Positions 34,310 to 45,975 of a stretch of DNA of 64,000 bases are shown one piece after another. Source of the DNA: Lentzea aerocolonigenes (GTDB lineage Bacteria; Actinomycetota; Actinomycetes; Mycobacteriales; Pseudonocardiaceae); the NCBI RefSeq assembly GCF_000974445.1, contig NZ_BBOJ01000004.1, positions 310,001 to 374,000 on the forward strand. The letters are read 5' to 3'. The stretch's first letter is position 1. Every line of letters begins with the position of its first letter. The notes below the pieces were generated by a model. The model searched no databases. It worked only from the letters and a program-made list of their open reading frames with translations, and was not told the origin of the DNA. A program made the position numbers and the translations under genes.

Positions 34310-34340
34310 ACCGAGTGCTCTTCCGCTGAGCTACACGCCC
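34266..34340 (-). tRNA. tRNA-Val (anticodon UAC)
   Basis: Cloverleaf on the minus strand. Acceptor GGGCGTG pairs with CGCGCCC, the D-arm is AGCTCAGCGGAAGAGC, the anticodon stem CTCGG/CCGAG encloses loop TTTACAC (anticodon TAC), and the T-arm contains GGTTCGATCC. CCA is encoded (34,266-34,268). The integrated element abuts its 3' end, so this gene is the probable insertion target and remains intact. Confidence 0.95.
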
Positions 34341-34376
34341 CGACACCCGCGCCCGCACAGGGCACAGGTACCTACA

Positions 34377-34841
34377 TCATGCCTTGAGAGAGGCTACGGC
34401 CTTCTTCCAGGCGTCCTGATCGCGGGCCTCACCGGGCGCGTTGACCTCCGCGAACCGGACCACGCCGTCCACGTCGACCAGGAACGTGCCCCGCAGCGCC
34501 ATGCCGACGGCCTCGTTGAACACGCCGTAGGACTGGGCGACGGCGCCGTGCGGCCAGAAGTCGGACAGCAGCGGGAACTGGTAGCCCTCCTGGTTCGCCC
34601 ATGCCTTGAGCGCGAACGGCGAGTCGACCGACATGCCCAGGACCTGGACGTTCTCGTCCTCGTAGGTCGCGATCTCGTCGCGCAGCTGGCAGAGCTCGCC
34701 CTGGCAGGTGCCGCTGAACGCGAACGGGTAGAAGACCAGGAGCACGCTCTTGGAGCCGCGGAACGACGACAACGTCACGGGCTGCTTGTTGTAGTCGTTG
34801 AGCGTGAAGTCCGGGGCTTCCGAACCGACCTCGACCGCCAT
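34377..34841 (-). CDS. ahpE: Peroxiredoxin, AhpE-type one-cysteine
   Basis: 154 aa. The peroxidatic motif FYPFAFSGTCQGELCQL carries the catalytic Cys in the PxxxT/S-x-x-C context. DFWPHGAVAQSYGVFNE and RGTFLVD closely follow the mycobacterial AhpE signature. It reduces peroxides, usually recycled by mycothiol/mycoredoxin in actinobacteria. The ATG at 34,841 (MAVEVGSEAPDFTL) is the family start; 8 extra upstream codons are unlikely. It lies downstream of the DUF3052 gene on the same strand. Confidence 0.93.
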   Translation of the reverse strand: MAVEVGSEAPDFTLNDYNKQPVTLSSFRGSKSVLLVFYPFAFSGTCQGELCQLRDEIATYEDENVQVLGMSVDSPFALKAWANQEGYQFPLLSDFWPHGAVAQSYGVFNEAVGMALRGTFLVDVDGVVRFAEVNAPGEARDQDAWKKAVASLKA

Positions 34842-34924
34842 GAAACAGACCTCCGGTGTGACCAAGACGAACCCACGGACGACGAGATCGCCCGTGGATC
34901 AACCCTATGTCAGCCGGTGACGGC

Positions 34925-35365
34925 TCAGCGCTTCGCCTTGGTTGACTTCGGCCACACCAGGCGGGTGCCGGCCCAGTCGTCGGCGACGCTGATGTTCGAG
35001 GTCTGCGACAGGCCCGCGGTCGGGACGGCCTCAGCGATGTCCGAGGGCTCCACGTGGCCGGGGCGGCCGGTCTTCGGGGTGAGAACCCAGATCACGCCGT
35101 CTTCGGCGAGCACACCGGTGGCCTCGAGCAGAGCGTCGACCAGGTCGCCGTCGTCCTCTCGCCACCAGAGCAGCACGACGCTCACCGTCTCGTCGGCATC
35201 CTCGTCGAGGAGGTCGCCCCCGATCTGCTCCTCGACGGCGGCACGGAGGTTGTCGTCGACGTCCTCGTCCCAGCCGAGTTCCTGGACGACCATGCCCGAT
35301 TCGATCCCGAGCTTCTCGGCGACGCCGATCTTGCCGGCGTCTTCCGCGGCGACCACGGTTTTCAC
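34925..35365 (-). CDS. DUF3052 family protein
   Basis: 146 aa. Conserved features are EKLGIESGMVVQELGWDEDVDD near the N-terminus and DGVIWVLTPKTGRPGHVEPSDIAEA near residue 95. DUF3052 is an actinobacterial family, regularly found between the peroxiredoxin and aceE genes; its biochemical function is not established. The GTG start is preceded by GGAGTG. It is divergent from aceE. Confidence 0.9.
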   Translation of the reverse strand: MKTVVAAEDAGKIGVAEKLGIESGMVVQELGWDEDVDDNLRAAVEEQIGGDLLDEDADETVSVVLLWWREDDGDLVDALLEATGVLAEDGVIWVLTPKTGRPGHVEPSDIAEAVPTAGLSQTSNISVADDWAGTRLVWPKSTKAKR

Positions 35366-35675
35366 TCCTCCAACTACGCAAGAGCGACAGCCCTAAGACT
35401 GCCGCCAGAGTCCGTTACTCGCGCTAGCGAACACTGTCAGCTACCTCCGGCGCAACTGTTGACCACGTGACACGCCGTAACAGGGACCCCTGTGGAGATC
35501 CCTGGACTGGCATGAGGCACGCTCTACATACCTCTTATCGCGCGCGCGTGAGCGACACGATCCAGAACTACCGATCAGTAGCGGTGACGAAGTCGTCGCG
35601 CAAGGACAACGATAGGAGCGCGTGGCACGGTTTCCGGGCCAGCGCGAGTACCGCCAACGAAGCCGAGGAGACACC
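35366..35675. promoter_or_regulatory. Divergent promoter region DUF3052 / aceE
   Basis: About 310 bases without a supported gene. It contains short AT-rich patches (CTACATACCTCTTATCG at about 35,525) that may hold the aceE promoter. No specific operator recognised. aceE could start at GTG 35,622 instead of TTG 35,676, shortening this gap. Confidence 0.4.
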
Positions 35676-38435
<2,760 letters not shown>

Positions 38436-38451
38436 CTCTCAGGGGCCTTTG

Positions 38452-38486
38452 AGGGGCCGTTCCGCTTCGACGGGGCGGCCCCTTTT
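38452..38486 (+). terminator. Rho-independent terminator of aceE
   Basis: Stem AGGGGCCG/CGGCCCCT (38,452-38,483) followed directly by TTTT. It sits between aceE and the convergent GNAT fusion gene and may serve both. Confidence 0.8.
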
Positions 38487-39709
38487 CACGCCCTGACGTC
38501 GTGCACGGCGAACTGACCGGCGATCGTGAACCCCAGCCGCCGGTAGACGGGCTCACCGTCCTCAGAGGCCTGCAGGACCGCGATCCGGTGGCCCTCGGCA
38601 CGCGCGGTGCGCAACGCGGCCAGCGTGATCGCACCGCCGTAGCCCCGCCGGCGGTCTCCGGCGAGTGTCGCGATGTTGTAGATCCCGGCGACGCCCGCAC
38701 ACAGGAACACCTCCGCCGTGCACACCGGACGACCCTCCACGTACCCGACGAGGTAGTGCGCTGGACCACCCAACGCGTGTGGCGCCGCACCGGCGTAGAA
38801 CTCGCGGACCGTGGCGGCGGGTGGGTCCCAGTTCGCGGCCAGAACCGTTGCGAAGTCCGCGAGTTCCGCCTCGGTGGTGACCCGGCGGACGTCGAGACCG
38901 TCGGCGGACCGTTCGGGCAGGGCAGCGTCGGCGAGGTCGAGCCACATCGCCGTCTCGGTCTCGGTCACCGCGACGCCTGCCTCCGTCAGCACCTGGCCGA
39001 GATCAGCCGGAGTGGACGCGGGTCCCACCCACCACGAGAACGGGCGCCCGGTCGCCCTGACCGCCCTCACCACCTCCGCGACGCGGGCGCTGACCGTGTC
39101 CGCGGTGAACCTGGCCGCGGCGACGACGTTGAACGTGTCGTCGGCCAGGCCGCTGTCCGCGATCACCAGATCGCCGGTGTCCGCCACGCTCGCGTGCTCG
39201 AGATGCCGGTGGAGGTGGCGGGCGCGCTCCGCGAAGTTCTGCTCGACGCTCTCCAACAGGCCCGTCGTGAGCTGCCGCAACGGTTCGTCGGGCGGATCGA
39301 CGTAGTCGTACTCGTCGACGTCCACCCAGGCGCGCACGTCGGCGAGGAACGCGATCGTCGGCGGCTGAAGGCCCCAGCCGACCGGCGCCTTCTCCGAGTC
39401 CGCCTGGCCGTCGTCGTTGAAGTAGCGCACCACCTGCATGACGGCGCTGATCTCCGGGTCGGCGGTGAGGCGGACGAGCTCGTCGCGAATGGGCAGCAGC
39501 CGGTCGACGAGGTGCCGAACCTGCTCGTCGACCGCTTCGACGCTCCGCCGGACGATCTTCCAGGCGTGCACTCGCGGAACGTCGCGCTCGACGTTTCTGC
39601 TGCCCCTCACGACGGCCTCGTCCGGTTCGACGCCGAGCCGCCGCGTCATCTCGGCCGCCGTCACCGACGGGCTCTTCAGGGCGAAGTAGCTGTACTGCTC
39701 GACGCGCAT
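38486..39709 (-). CDS. DUF4279-GNAT fusion protein
   Basis: 407 aa. Residues 1-150 match the DUF4279 pattern ([33 protein letters not shown] ... VVRYFNDDG ... [19 protein letters not shown]). Residues 160-407 form an acetyltransferase part with the GNAT acetyl-CoA motif [20 protein letters not shown] near 350 and [12 protein letters not shown]4279 proteins are normally about 140 aa and stand alone, so the fusion is unusual. Substrate and role unknown. The upstream region holds palindromic repeat copy 2. Confidence 0.75.
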   Translation of the reverse strand: MRVEQYSYFALKSPSVTAAEMTRRLGVEPDEAVVRGSRNVERDVPRVHAWKIVRRSVEAVDEQVRHLVDRLLPIRDELVRLTADPEISAVMQVVRYFNDDGQADSEKAPVGWGLQPPTIAFLADVRAWVDVDEYDYVDPPDEPLRQLTTGLLESVEQNFAERARHLHRHLEHASVADTGDLVIADSGLADDTFNVVAAARFTADTVSARVAEVVRAVRATGRPFSWWVGPASTPADLGQVLTEAGVAVTETETAMWLDLADAALPERSADGLDVRRVTTEAELADFATVLAANWDPPAATVREFYAGAAPHALGGPAHYLVGYVEGRPVCTAEVFLCAGVAGIYNIATLAGDRRRGYGGAITLAALRTARAEGHRIAVLQASEDGEPVYRRLGFTIAGQFAVHDVRA

Positions 39710-39748
39710 CGGGCCATGTCACCACGCGCCGCAGACCGCTCGCGACCG

Positions 39749-39819
39749 ATATATCAGTTGGCACCAATATATCAGTTATGCAAAAGACGTTTGCGGACGT
39801 CCGCAAACGTCTTTTGCAT
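39749..39819. repeat. Palindromic repeat, copy 2 (perfect 42-bp palindrome with two ATATATCAGTT motifs)
   Basis: Two direct ATATATCAGTT motifs at 39,749 and 39,767 lead into a perfect 42-bp palindrome at 39,778-39,819 with core ACGTTTGCGGACGTCCGCAAACGT. The motif and core are shared with the copy at 1579-1674. It lies at the 3' end of the M14 peptidase gene and upstream of the DUF4279-GNAT gene. Confidence 0.8.
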
Positions 39820-39846
39820 CCGGTGGAGTAAGTGCAGGTCAGGGCC

Positions 39847-41019
39847 TTAGCACTGGGCGACCGGCTGCGCCGCGTGCAACGGTTCGTAGGCGCGCGCGTC
39901 CAAGAGCAACGGGATCAGAGCGCGGGCCTCCTGCTTCAACGGCACGATCCGATCGCCCCCTCGCAGGTACTGCGACGTGATCCCGTGCAACGCCAGTTCG
40001 TCGCCGAACTCGCGGTACTCGGCACCGGTCAGCACGTACCCGCACGGAGGCGTCGCCATCACGTCCGAGGGGTCGGGAGCCTGGTTGTCGGCGCCGCCGA
40101 AGTACACCGGCCCGGTGCGCACGGCACGCGACCGCGCGTTGGCGGACTCGATCGCCGCCTGGTTCGAGCCGACGAACGACTGGGTGCCGTCCAAGGCCTT
40201 GAGGTGCGACTCGACGCGGAAGGCGGGGGTACCGGTGTCGTTGGTCTCGACCAGCAGGCCCATGCCGTGCTTCAGGCCGCCCGTGTTGCGCAGGATGCGT
40301 TCCTGGTGGTCGCCGGCGACCTGACGGATCGGCTCGCCGGTCACCGGGTCCACGTAGATGCCGTAGACGCCCGACGTGCGGCCCGCGGCTTCCACGGCGG
40401 GGCGGACGTAGGAGCGGGACAGCGTTACGGACAGAGAGTGCACGCCATCAGAGACGTTGAGGTTGCGCGGCCACAGCCAGAGGACGTCCTTCACGTAGTA
40501 CGGCGCGGATGGGCCGAACTCGTGCAGGTCGTGGATCACGTCGGGCTTCCAGTCGCGGATCACCGCGGCCATCGCGCGGGCCTCGGCCGAGCGCAGGAGC
40601 AGGTGATCGCGGTTGATGTCGGTACCGAGGGAGTTGCCGCGGGTGTCGAGGACGCGGCCGTCCGGGTTGGCGTTCGGGACGAAGACGTACGTGACCGACG
40701 ACGAGCGCGGCAGGGAGCGCATGCGGATCAGGCACGCCTCGCGGCCCGCCGGTTCGTCGCCGTGCTGGGAGCAGATGAAGAGAACCACCGTGCGCGCGGT
40801 GCGGGAGCCCACGCGCACGAGTTGGATCGGGCGGCCTTGGGCGGTCACGCCGATCTCGGTCACGGGCAGGCCGGTGGCGCGCAGGTAGGCCTGTTCCTCG
40901 GCCTCGGTGGTCCACTTGCCGGTGAGCTCGAACCCGGTGCGCAACGGTGGTGCGGCGACGGCCGGAACGGCTACCAGCGACGAGACGGCGGTCAGCAGAG
41001 CGATCAACAGTCCCCTCAT
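39847..41019 (-). CDS. Secreted M14 zinc carboxypeptidase-like protein
   Basis: 390 aa. A signal peptide (MRGLLIALLTAVSSLVAVPAVA) precedes the peptidase. Zinc ligands are HGDEPAG (HxxE) near residue 88 and a downstream His in IHDLHEFG; substrate-binding NRD is in TDINRDHL. M14 enzymes remove C-terminal residues or trim peptidoglycan peptides. The frame extends upstream through the pnuC gene but that part is spurious; the ATG at 41,019 begins the signal peptide and overlaps the pnuC stop. Its 3' end is followed by palindromic repeat copy 2. Confidence 0.88.
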   Translation of the reverse strand: MRGLLIALLTAVSSLVAVPAVAAPPLRTGFELTGKWTTEAEEQAYLRATGLPVTEIGVTAQGRPIQLVRVGSRTARTVVLFICSQHGDEPAGREACLIRMRSLPRSSSVTYVFVPNANPDGRVLDTRGNSLGTDINRDHLLLRSAEARAMAAVIRDWKPDVIHDLHEFGPSAPYYVKDVLWLWPRNLNVSDGVHSLSVTLSRSYVRPAVEAAGRTSGVYGIYVDPVTGEPIRQVAGDHQERILRNTGGLKHGMGLLVETNDTGTPAFRVESHLKALDGTQSFVGSNQAAIESANARSRAVRTGPVYFGGADNQAPDPSDVMATPPCGYVLTGAEYREFGDELALHGITSQYLRGGDRIVPLKQEARALIPLLLDARAYEPLHAAQPVAQC

Positions 41020-41639
41020 AGAGGAGACTTTGCCGCCTGTGTCAACCGGCGTGCGGTGCGGTTCCAGTCGATGAAACCGTGGATCACCAGGCCCGCGAAG
41101 ACCACGTACACCAGCGCGCTGAAGTACAGGCCCGACTGGATCTGCAGCGGCACGCCCACGAAGTCGACGACCAACCAGACCAGCCAGAACTCGACCAGGC
41201 CGAGTCCCTGCAACGAGAACGCCAGCACCGTTCCCACGAAGATCGCGGCATCGGGCCAGGGCGCCCACGAGGCGTTCAGGAAGTCCAGCACCAGCGCGAA
41301 CGCGGCCGTGCCCGCGACGAAAACACCCGCCACCACAGCACGTTCCCGCCACGAGCCGGCCCGCACGACCACACCGAAGACCGGGTCGCGGCGGCGGACC
41401 CACGCGTACCAGCCGTAGACGGCGATCAGGCCCACGACGACCTGGCGGGTCGCGAGACCGCCGAGGTGCGCGGACAGGTAGACGGTGAACAGCAAAGCCA
41501 CGGACACCAGTTGGACAGGCCAGGTCAAGAGTGAACGGCGTTGCGCGAGGAACACCACCGCGAGCGCCAGCACCTGCCCGACCAGCTCCGTGTAAGCGAT
41601 CTTCTGGCCGAAGATCGTCAGTCCCAGCTCGTACCACAC
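41016..41639 (-). CDS. pnuC: PnuC-family nicotinamide riboside transporter
   Basis: 207 aa with about seven membrane helices. Family marks are GWYAWVRRRDP, WPDAAIFVGTVLAFSLQ and EFWLVWLVVDFVGVPL, matching PnuC vitamin B3-precursor transporters of the SWEET-like fold. Transport is by facilitated diffusion, driven by cytosolic phosphorylation by a kinase such as NadR, which is not in the window. GTG start. The 3' end overlaps the start of the M14 peptidase gene (ATGA). Confidence 0.88.
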   Translation of the reverse strand: MWYELGLTIFGQKIAYTELVGQVLALAVVFLAQRRSLLTWPVQLVSVALLFTVYLSAHLGGLATRQVVVGLIAVYGWYAWVRRRDPVFGVVVRAGSWRERAVVAGVFVAGTAAFALVLDFLNASWAPWPDAAIFVGTVLAFSLQGLGLVEFWLVWLVVDFVGVPLQIQSGLYFSALVYVVFAGLVIHGFIDWNRTARRLTQAAKSPL

Positions 41640-41694
41640 GGCTTGTTCCCCCGCGGTTCAGTCGCTGTATACCGGTGTTTCCTACGGTCCCACC

Positions 41695-42783
41695 ATGTCA
41701 TCTCCTTTAGCACTGGCGCTCGTTCCTTTGTTCCTCAGCGCGCCGACAACGCCGGTCATCACACCGACGGTGATCACGCAGACGTTCGAGGAGCCCGCGG
41801 ACGCCGACGATCCGGCCATCTGGGTGAACCCGCGCAACACCGAACGCAGTGTGGTGCTGGGCACACTCAAGGAAGGCGGGCTGGCGGCGTTCGACCTCGA
41901 CGGCCGCACGATCGGCGTCCACCCCGCGCCGCCGGCACCCGCGCCGGGCTCGAAGCCCGGTCGTTTCAACAACGTCGACGTCCTGGGCGACCTCGCGTTC
42001 GTCAGCGACCGCGGCCGTGACCGCATCCGCGTGTTCCAAGTGGACGAACACGGCGTGAAGGACGTCACGAACCTCGCCACCAAGCCGGTGTTCTCGAAGA
42101 CCGAACAGGAAGTGGACGAGCAGCACACCGTCTACGGCCTGGCCGCCGGACACGTCGGCGGCAGGGACCTCGTTGCCACCAGCAGGCGCAACGAGACGAG
42201 CATCGCGCTCCTCGAAGTGCAGAGGGGCAAGACGTACGACACCCGGAAGGTGTCCACTCTGGACCTTCCGAGCACCTTCACCCTCCCGAACGGCCAGAGC
42301 TGGACCGTGTGCGGCGAGCCCGGCGAAGGACCGCAGGTCGAGGGCATGGTGATCGACGAGAAGACCCGGACCCTCTACGCGGCGCAGGAGGACGTCGGCA
42401 TCTGGCGCATCCCGTTGCGCGCGAACGGGTTCGGCACGCCACAGCTCGTCGACAAGGTGCGGTCCTTCGGTGCCCCGCAGAAGTACAACCCCGAAACCGA
42501 GGAATGCGAACAAGACGGCCCGAATCCCGGCTTCGGCGGCAAGTGGCTCGAAGCCGACGCCGAAGGCCTCACGATCGCGAACGACGTGCTGATCGCGTCC
42601 AGCCAGGGCGACAGCAGGTTCGTCGCCTACCGCAAGGCCGACATGAAGCCGATCAGGGACTTCAAGGTCAAGGACGTCGAGCACTCCGACGGCGCCGACG
42701 TCGTCACCGGCAAGCTGAACCTGCTCGTCGTCCACGACGGCGAACGCCCGAACGGCACGGGGTTCGCGTTCATCAGGTTCTAA
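41695..42783 (+). CDS. Secreted 3-phytase-like beta-propeller protein
   Basis: 362 aa. The short N-terminal hydrophobic segment (LALALVPLFLSAP) is a signal peptide. ADADDPAIWVNPRN is the hallmark opening of beta-propeller phytases, with NNVDV, VSDRGRDRIRVF and EGMVIDEKTRTLYAAQEDVGIWR marking later blades and calcium sites, and LEADAEGLTI near the end. It hydrolyses phytate outside the cell to release phosphate. It is divergent from pnuC. Confidence 0.88.
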   Translation: MSSPLALALVPLFLSAPTTPVITPTVITQTFEEPADADDPAIWVNPRNTERSVVLGTLKEGGLAAFDLDGRTIGVHPAPPAPAPGSKPGRFNNVDVLGDLAFVSDRGRDRIRVFQVDEHGVKDVTNLATKPVFSKTEQEVDEQHTVYGLAAGHVGGRDLVATSRRNETSIALLEVQRGKTYDTRKVSTLDLPSTFTLPNGQSWTVCGEPGEGPQVEGMVIDEKTRTLYAAQEDVGIWRIPLRANGFGTPQLVDKVRSFGAPQKYNPETEECEQDGPNPGFGGKWLEADAEGLTIANDVLIASSQGDSRFVAYRKADMKPIRDFKVKDVEHSDGADVVTGKLNLLVVHDGERPNGTGFAFIRF

Positions 42784-42792
42784 CCTGTTCCC

Positions 42793-43833
42793 GTGGAAAC
42801 CCTGAGCCAGGACGCTCTCAACAGGGCGCTGATCGAACGCCAGATGCTGCGCGAGCGCGCTGACCTCAGCGCGTTCGCCACCATCGAGCGCCTCGTCGGC
42901 ATCCAGGCGCAGGAACCGAAGTCGCCGTACATCGGCCTCTGGACCCGTCTCCAGCACTTCCAGCCGCAGGAGCTCGAAGACCTCCTGATCAGCAGGTACG
43001 CCGTGCGCATCCTCCTCATGCGCGGCACGATCCACCTGGTCAGCGCCGCCGACGCGCTCGCGCTCAGGCCCCTCACCCAGCTCAAGCTCGACCGCGAGCT
43101 GCAGAGCGGCCCGTTCGCGAAACGACTGCGGGGCCTCGACCTCGACGCCGTCGCCGAAGCAGGCCGCAAGATCCTCGACGAACACCCGCAGGGCACCGCG
43201 GACGCCGGCAAGCAGCTGAAGGAACTCTGGCCGGACCGCGAGCACACGGTTCTCGGCAACGCGCTGCGCAACAAGCTCGCGCTCGTCCAGCTCCCACCGC
43301 GCGGCCTGTGGTCGAAGAGCGGCCGCGCGATCTGCACGACGCTGGAAGCCTGGCTCGACCAGGAGCAGCACGCCATGCCCCGCGAACGACTCGTGCTGCG
43401 CTACCTGAAGGCGTTCGGCCCCGCGACCGTCATGGACGCCCAGCAGTGGTCCGGTCTCACCAAACTCGGAGAGGTCTTCAACCAGCTCCGACCCCAGCTC
43501 GTGACCTTCCGCAACGAGGCGGGCAAGGAGCTCTTCGACCTGCCGGACGCCCCGCGCCCCGACCCGGAAACGCCCGTCCCACCGAGGCTTCTGCCCGAGT
43601 TCGACAACATCCTGCTCGCCCACGCGGACCGTCGCAGGGTCATCGCCGACGACAGGCTCGGCGTGGTCGTCGGCGGCAAACCCACGGTCCTCGTAGACGG
43701 CTACGTCGTCGCCACCTGGTCGATCGCCGAGGACGGCAGCGTCATCGTCGACTACATCGACAAGCTGCCCAGGAGCAAGGAGAAGGCGGTCGCCGAGGAG
43801 TGCGACCGCCTTCTGCACTGGATCAGGACGTGA
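42793..43833 (+). CDS. Winged-helix DNA-binding domain-containing protein (HTH_42, YcaQ/AlkX-related)
   Basis: 346 aa with the family pattern: RQMLRERADLSAFATIERLVGIQAQEPKSPYIGLWTRL at the N-terminus, the MRGTIHLVSAADALAL strand-helix, and RLLPEFDNILLAHADRRR near residue 260. Relatives in this Pfam family include DNA glycosylases acting on interstrand crosslinks and alkylated bases in antibiotic producers. The catalytic QxQ-type motif of YcaQ appears as IQAQEP here. GTG start; follows the phytase by 9 nt. Confidence 0.8.
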   Translation: METLSQDALNRALIERQMLRERADLSAFATIERLVGIQAQEPKSPYIGLWTRLQHFQPQELEDLLISRYAVRILLMRGTIHLVSAADALALRPLTQLKLDRELQSGPFAKRLRGLDLDAVAEAGRKILDEHPQGTADAGKQLKELWPDREHTVLGNALRNKLALVQLPPRGLWSKSGRAICTTLEAWLDQEQHAMPRERLVLRYLKAFGPATVMDAQQWSGLTKLGEVFNQLRPQLVTFRNEAGKELFDLPDAPRPDPETPVPPRLLPEFDNILLAHADRRRVIADDRLGVVVGGKPTVLVDGYVVATWSIAEDGSVIVDYIDKLPRSKEKAVAEECDRLLHWIRT

Positions 43834-44797
43834 AGTCCCGCAACGGTTTCCACCACGCCGGGTGGTCGCGGTACCAGGCGACGGTGTCCGCCAGGCCCTG
43901 CTCGAACGGCACCAGCGGCTCGTAACCCAGCTCGGCGCGGATCTTCGTGTCGTCGAGCGCGTACCGCTGGTCGTGCCCCAGCCGGTCGGCCACCCGCTTC
44001 ACCAGCGCGGGCCCCGCACTGCACAGGTCCAGCAGGGCGTTGCTGATCTGCAGGTTGGTGCGCTCGTTGCCGCCACCGACGTTGTAGATCTCGCCGGAAC
44101 GCCCCGAGGTGAGCACCAACTGGATCGCCCGGCAGTGGTCCGACACGTGCAGCCACTCCCGCACGTTCGACCCGTCCCCGTACAACGGCACCTGAAGACC
44201 GTTGAACAGGTTCGTGATGAACAACGGGATCAGCTTCTCCGGGTGCTGGTACGGCCCGTAGTTGTTGGAGCAGCGCGTGATCGACACGTCCATCCCGTGC
44301 GTCCGCCAGTACGCGCGGGCGATCAGGTCGCTGGACGCCTTCGAGGCCGCGTAAGGAGAGTTCGGCTGCAACGGCCAGGTCTCGGTCCACGCACCCTCGT
44401 CGATCGACCCGTACACCTCGTCGGTGGACACGTGCACGAACCGCGAGACGCCGACCCTGCGGCACGCTTCGAGCAACGTCTGCGTGCCGAGAACGTTGGT
44501 GAGCACGAAGTCCGCGGCCGCGGTCAACGAACGGTCCACATGCGACTCGGCCGCGAAGTGCACCACCGCGTCGTGACCGGGAAGTAGCTCCAGCAACAGC
44601 TCGAGGTCGCAGATGTCGCCCTCCACGAACGACATCCGCGGGTGCGACGAGGGCAGGTTCGCGCGGTTTCCCGCGTACGTCAGCTTGTCCAGCACGGTGA
44701 CGTGCGCGTCCTCGTAGCCCGCGTACCCGCCGTCGAGCATCGTCCGGACGTAGTGCGAGCCGATGAACCCAGCCGCTCCGGTAACCAGCAGCTTCAC
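43823..44797 (-). CDS. rmlB: dTDP-glucose 4,6-dehydratase
   Basis: 324 aa, extended SDR fold. NAD-binding TGAAGFIGSHYVRTML is at residues 6-21. The active site has STDEVYG (Thr, Asp, Glu) and YAASKASSD (Tyr, Lys), and the substrate-binding segment RCSNNYGPYQHPEKLIP is conserved. It makes dTDP-4-keto-6-deoxyglucose, the branch point for deoxysugars. The start (GTG) overlaps the end of rmlA by 4 nt, so the two are co-transcribed. No rmlC/rmlD or glycosyltransferase is adjacent. Confidence 0.96.
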   Translation of the reverse strand: MKLLVTGAAGFIGSHYVRTMLDGGYAGYEDAHVTVLDKLTYAGNRANLPSSHPRMSFVEGDICDLELLLELLPGHDAVVHFAAESHVDRSLTAAADFVLTNVLGTQTLLEACRRVGVSRFVHVSTDEVYGSIDEGAWTETWPLQPNSPYAASKASSDLIARAYWRTHGMDVSITRCSNNYGPYQHPEKLIPLFITNLFNGLQVPLYGDGSNVREWLHVSDHCRAIQLVLTSGRSGEIYNVGGGNERTNLQISNALLDLCSAGPALVKRVADRLGHDQRYALDDTKIRAELGYEPLVPFEQGLADTVAWYRDHPAWWKPLRDFTS

Positions 44798-45849
44798 GCC
44801 GCCACCTCCACATGCGCGTCGTCACCGACGACCAGCCGGTGCTGCTTCGCCGACCCCACGCGGGCCTTGCGCCCGATCAACGACGTCTCGATGCCGGAGA
44901 CGTTGTGCACGAAGGCACCCGACAGCACGATCGAGTCGGACACCCCGGACTCGGTGATCCGGCAGTCCGCCCCGATCGCCGTGTACGGCCCCACGATCGA
45001 CTCCTCGACCAGGGTCCCCGCGCCGATGATCGCGGGCCCGACGATGCACGACCGCACGACGCGCGCGCCCTCCTCGACCACGACCTCGCCGATCAGCGAG
45101 CTCTCCTCGTCGACGACGCCCTGGATGTCCGTGCGCAGCCGCTGCAACAGCTCCCGGTTGCACTCCAGGACGTCCTCGACCTTGCCGGTGTCCTTCCAGA
45201 AGCCCGAGTAGATGCGCGCCCGCACGTCGCGTTCGTGCGTCACGAGCCACTGCAACGCGTCGGTGATCTCCAGCTCGCCGCGCCACGACGGTTCGATCGC
45301 GTCCACGGCCCGGTGGATGAGCGGGGTGAAGAAGTACACGCCGATCATGGCGAGATCGCTGCGCGGCTCCTGCGGTTTCTCCATCAGCCGCGTCACGCGC
45401 GAGTTCTCGTCCACCTCGGCCACCCCGAACGCGCGCGGGTCCGGCACCTTGTAGACCACGACCTGCGCGGACGGCCGCACCGCCGCGAACTCGTCCGCGA
45501 TCTCGGAGATGCCCTCGACGAGCATGTTGTCGCCCAGGTACATCACGAAGTCGTCGTCGCCGAGGAACGGCCGGGCGATCTTCACGCAGTGCGCGAGCCC
45601 CAGCGGCGCGTGCTGCGGGATGTACGTGATCGCCACGCCCAGCGCGGACCCGTCTCCCAGCACGTCGGAGATCTCCTCAGCGCGGTCGCCGACGATGATG
45701 CCGATCTCGGTGACCCCGATCTCACGCAGGTTCCCCACCACGTACTCGAGCACCGGCTTGTTCGCGATCGGGATCAGTTGTTTCGGCATCGAATAGCTGA
45801 AAGGTCGTAGGCGTGTTCCCGCGCCTCCGGACAGCACCAGGGCCTTCAT
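44794..45849 (-). CDS. rmlA: Glucose-1-phosphate thymidylyltransferase, long form
   Basis: 351 aa. The nucleotidyltransferase signature LVLSGGAGTRLRPFSYSMPKQLIPIANKPVLEY is at the N-terminus, followed by YLGDNML and, in the C-terminal third, a left-handed beta-helix (IGAGTLVEESIVGPYTAIGADC). The long form is typical of antibiotic-sugar clusters rather than cell-wall rhamnose synthesis. It makes dTDP-glucose, the substrate of the neighbouring rmlB product. Confidence 0.95.
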   Translation of the reverse strand: MKALVLSGGAGTRLRPFSYSMPKQLIPIANKPVLEYVVGNLREIGVTEIGIIVGDRAEEISDVLGDGSALGVAITYIPQHAPLGLAHCVKIARPFLGDDDFVMYLGDNMLVEGISEIADEFAAVRPSAQVVVYKVPDPRAFGVAEVDENSRVTRLMEKPQEPRSDLAMIGVYFFTPLIHRAVDAIEPSWRGELEITDALQWLVTHERDVRARIYSGFWKDTGKVEDVLECNRELLQRLRTDIQGVVDEESSLIGEVVVEEGARVVRSCIVGPAIIGAGTLVEESIVGPYTAIGADCRITESGVSDSIVLSGAFVHNVSGIETSLIGRKARVGSAKQHRLVVGDDAHVEVAA

Positions 45850-45935
45850 GGAACGTCTCCTCCACCGACTGTCACGTGGATCCGAGACTCCCCGCCGGTG
45901 GTGGACCGCAACTGGAGAACCGCCTCAAAACGAAG

Positions 45936-45961
45936 AAGGGGCCCTGCGCACAGGGCCCCTT
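45936..45961 (-). terminator. Terminator of the mechanosensitive-channel-like gene
   Basis: Perfect 11-bp arms AAGGGGCCCTG/CAGGGCCCCTT with a 4-nt loop. On the minus strand CTTCGTTTTGAGG follows. It lies 15 nt after the stop of the gene at 45,976. Confidence 0.85.
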
Positions 45962-45975
45962 CGACGAGACGAGAA

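Noticed and set aside
41707..43818. 700-codon open frame antisense to the phytase and winged-helix genes
   Set aside because: Spans two real genes with clear family motifs on the other strand; no motif of its own.
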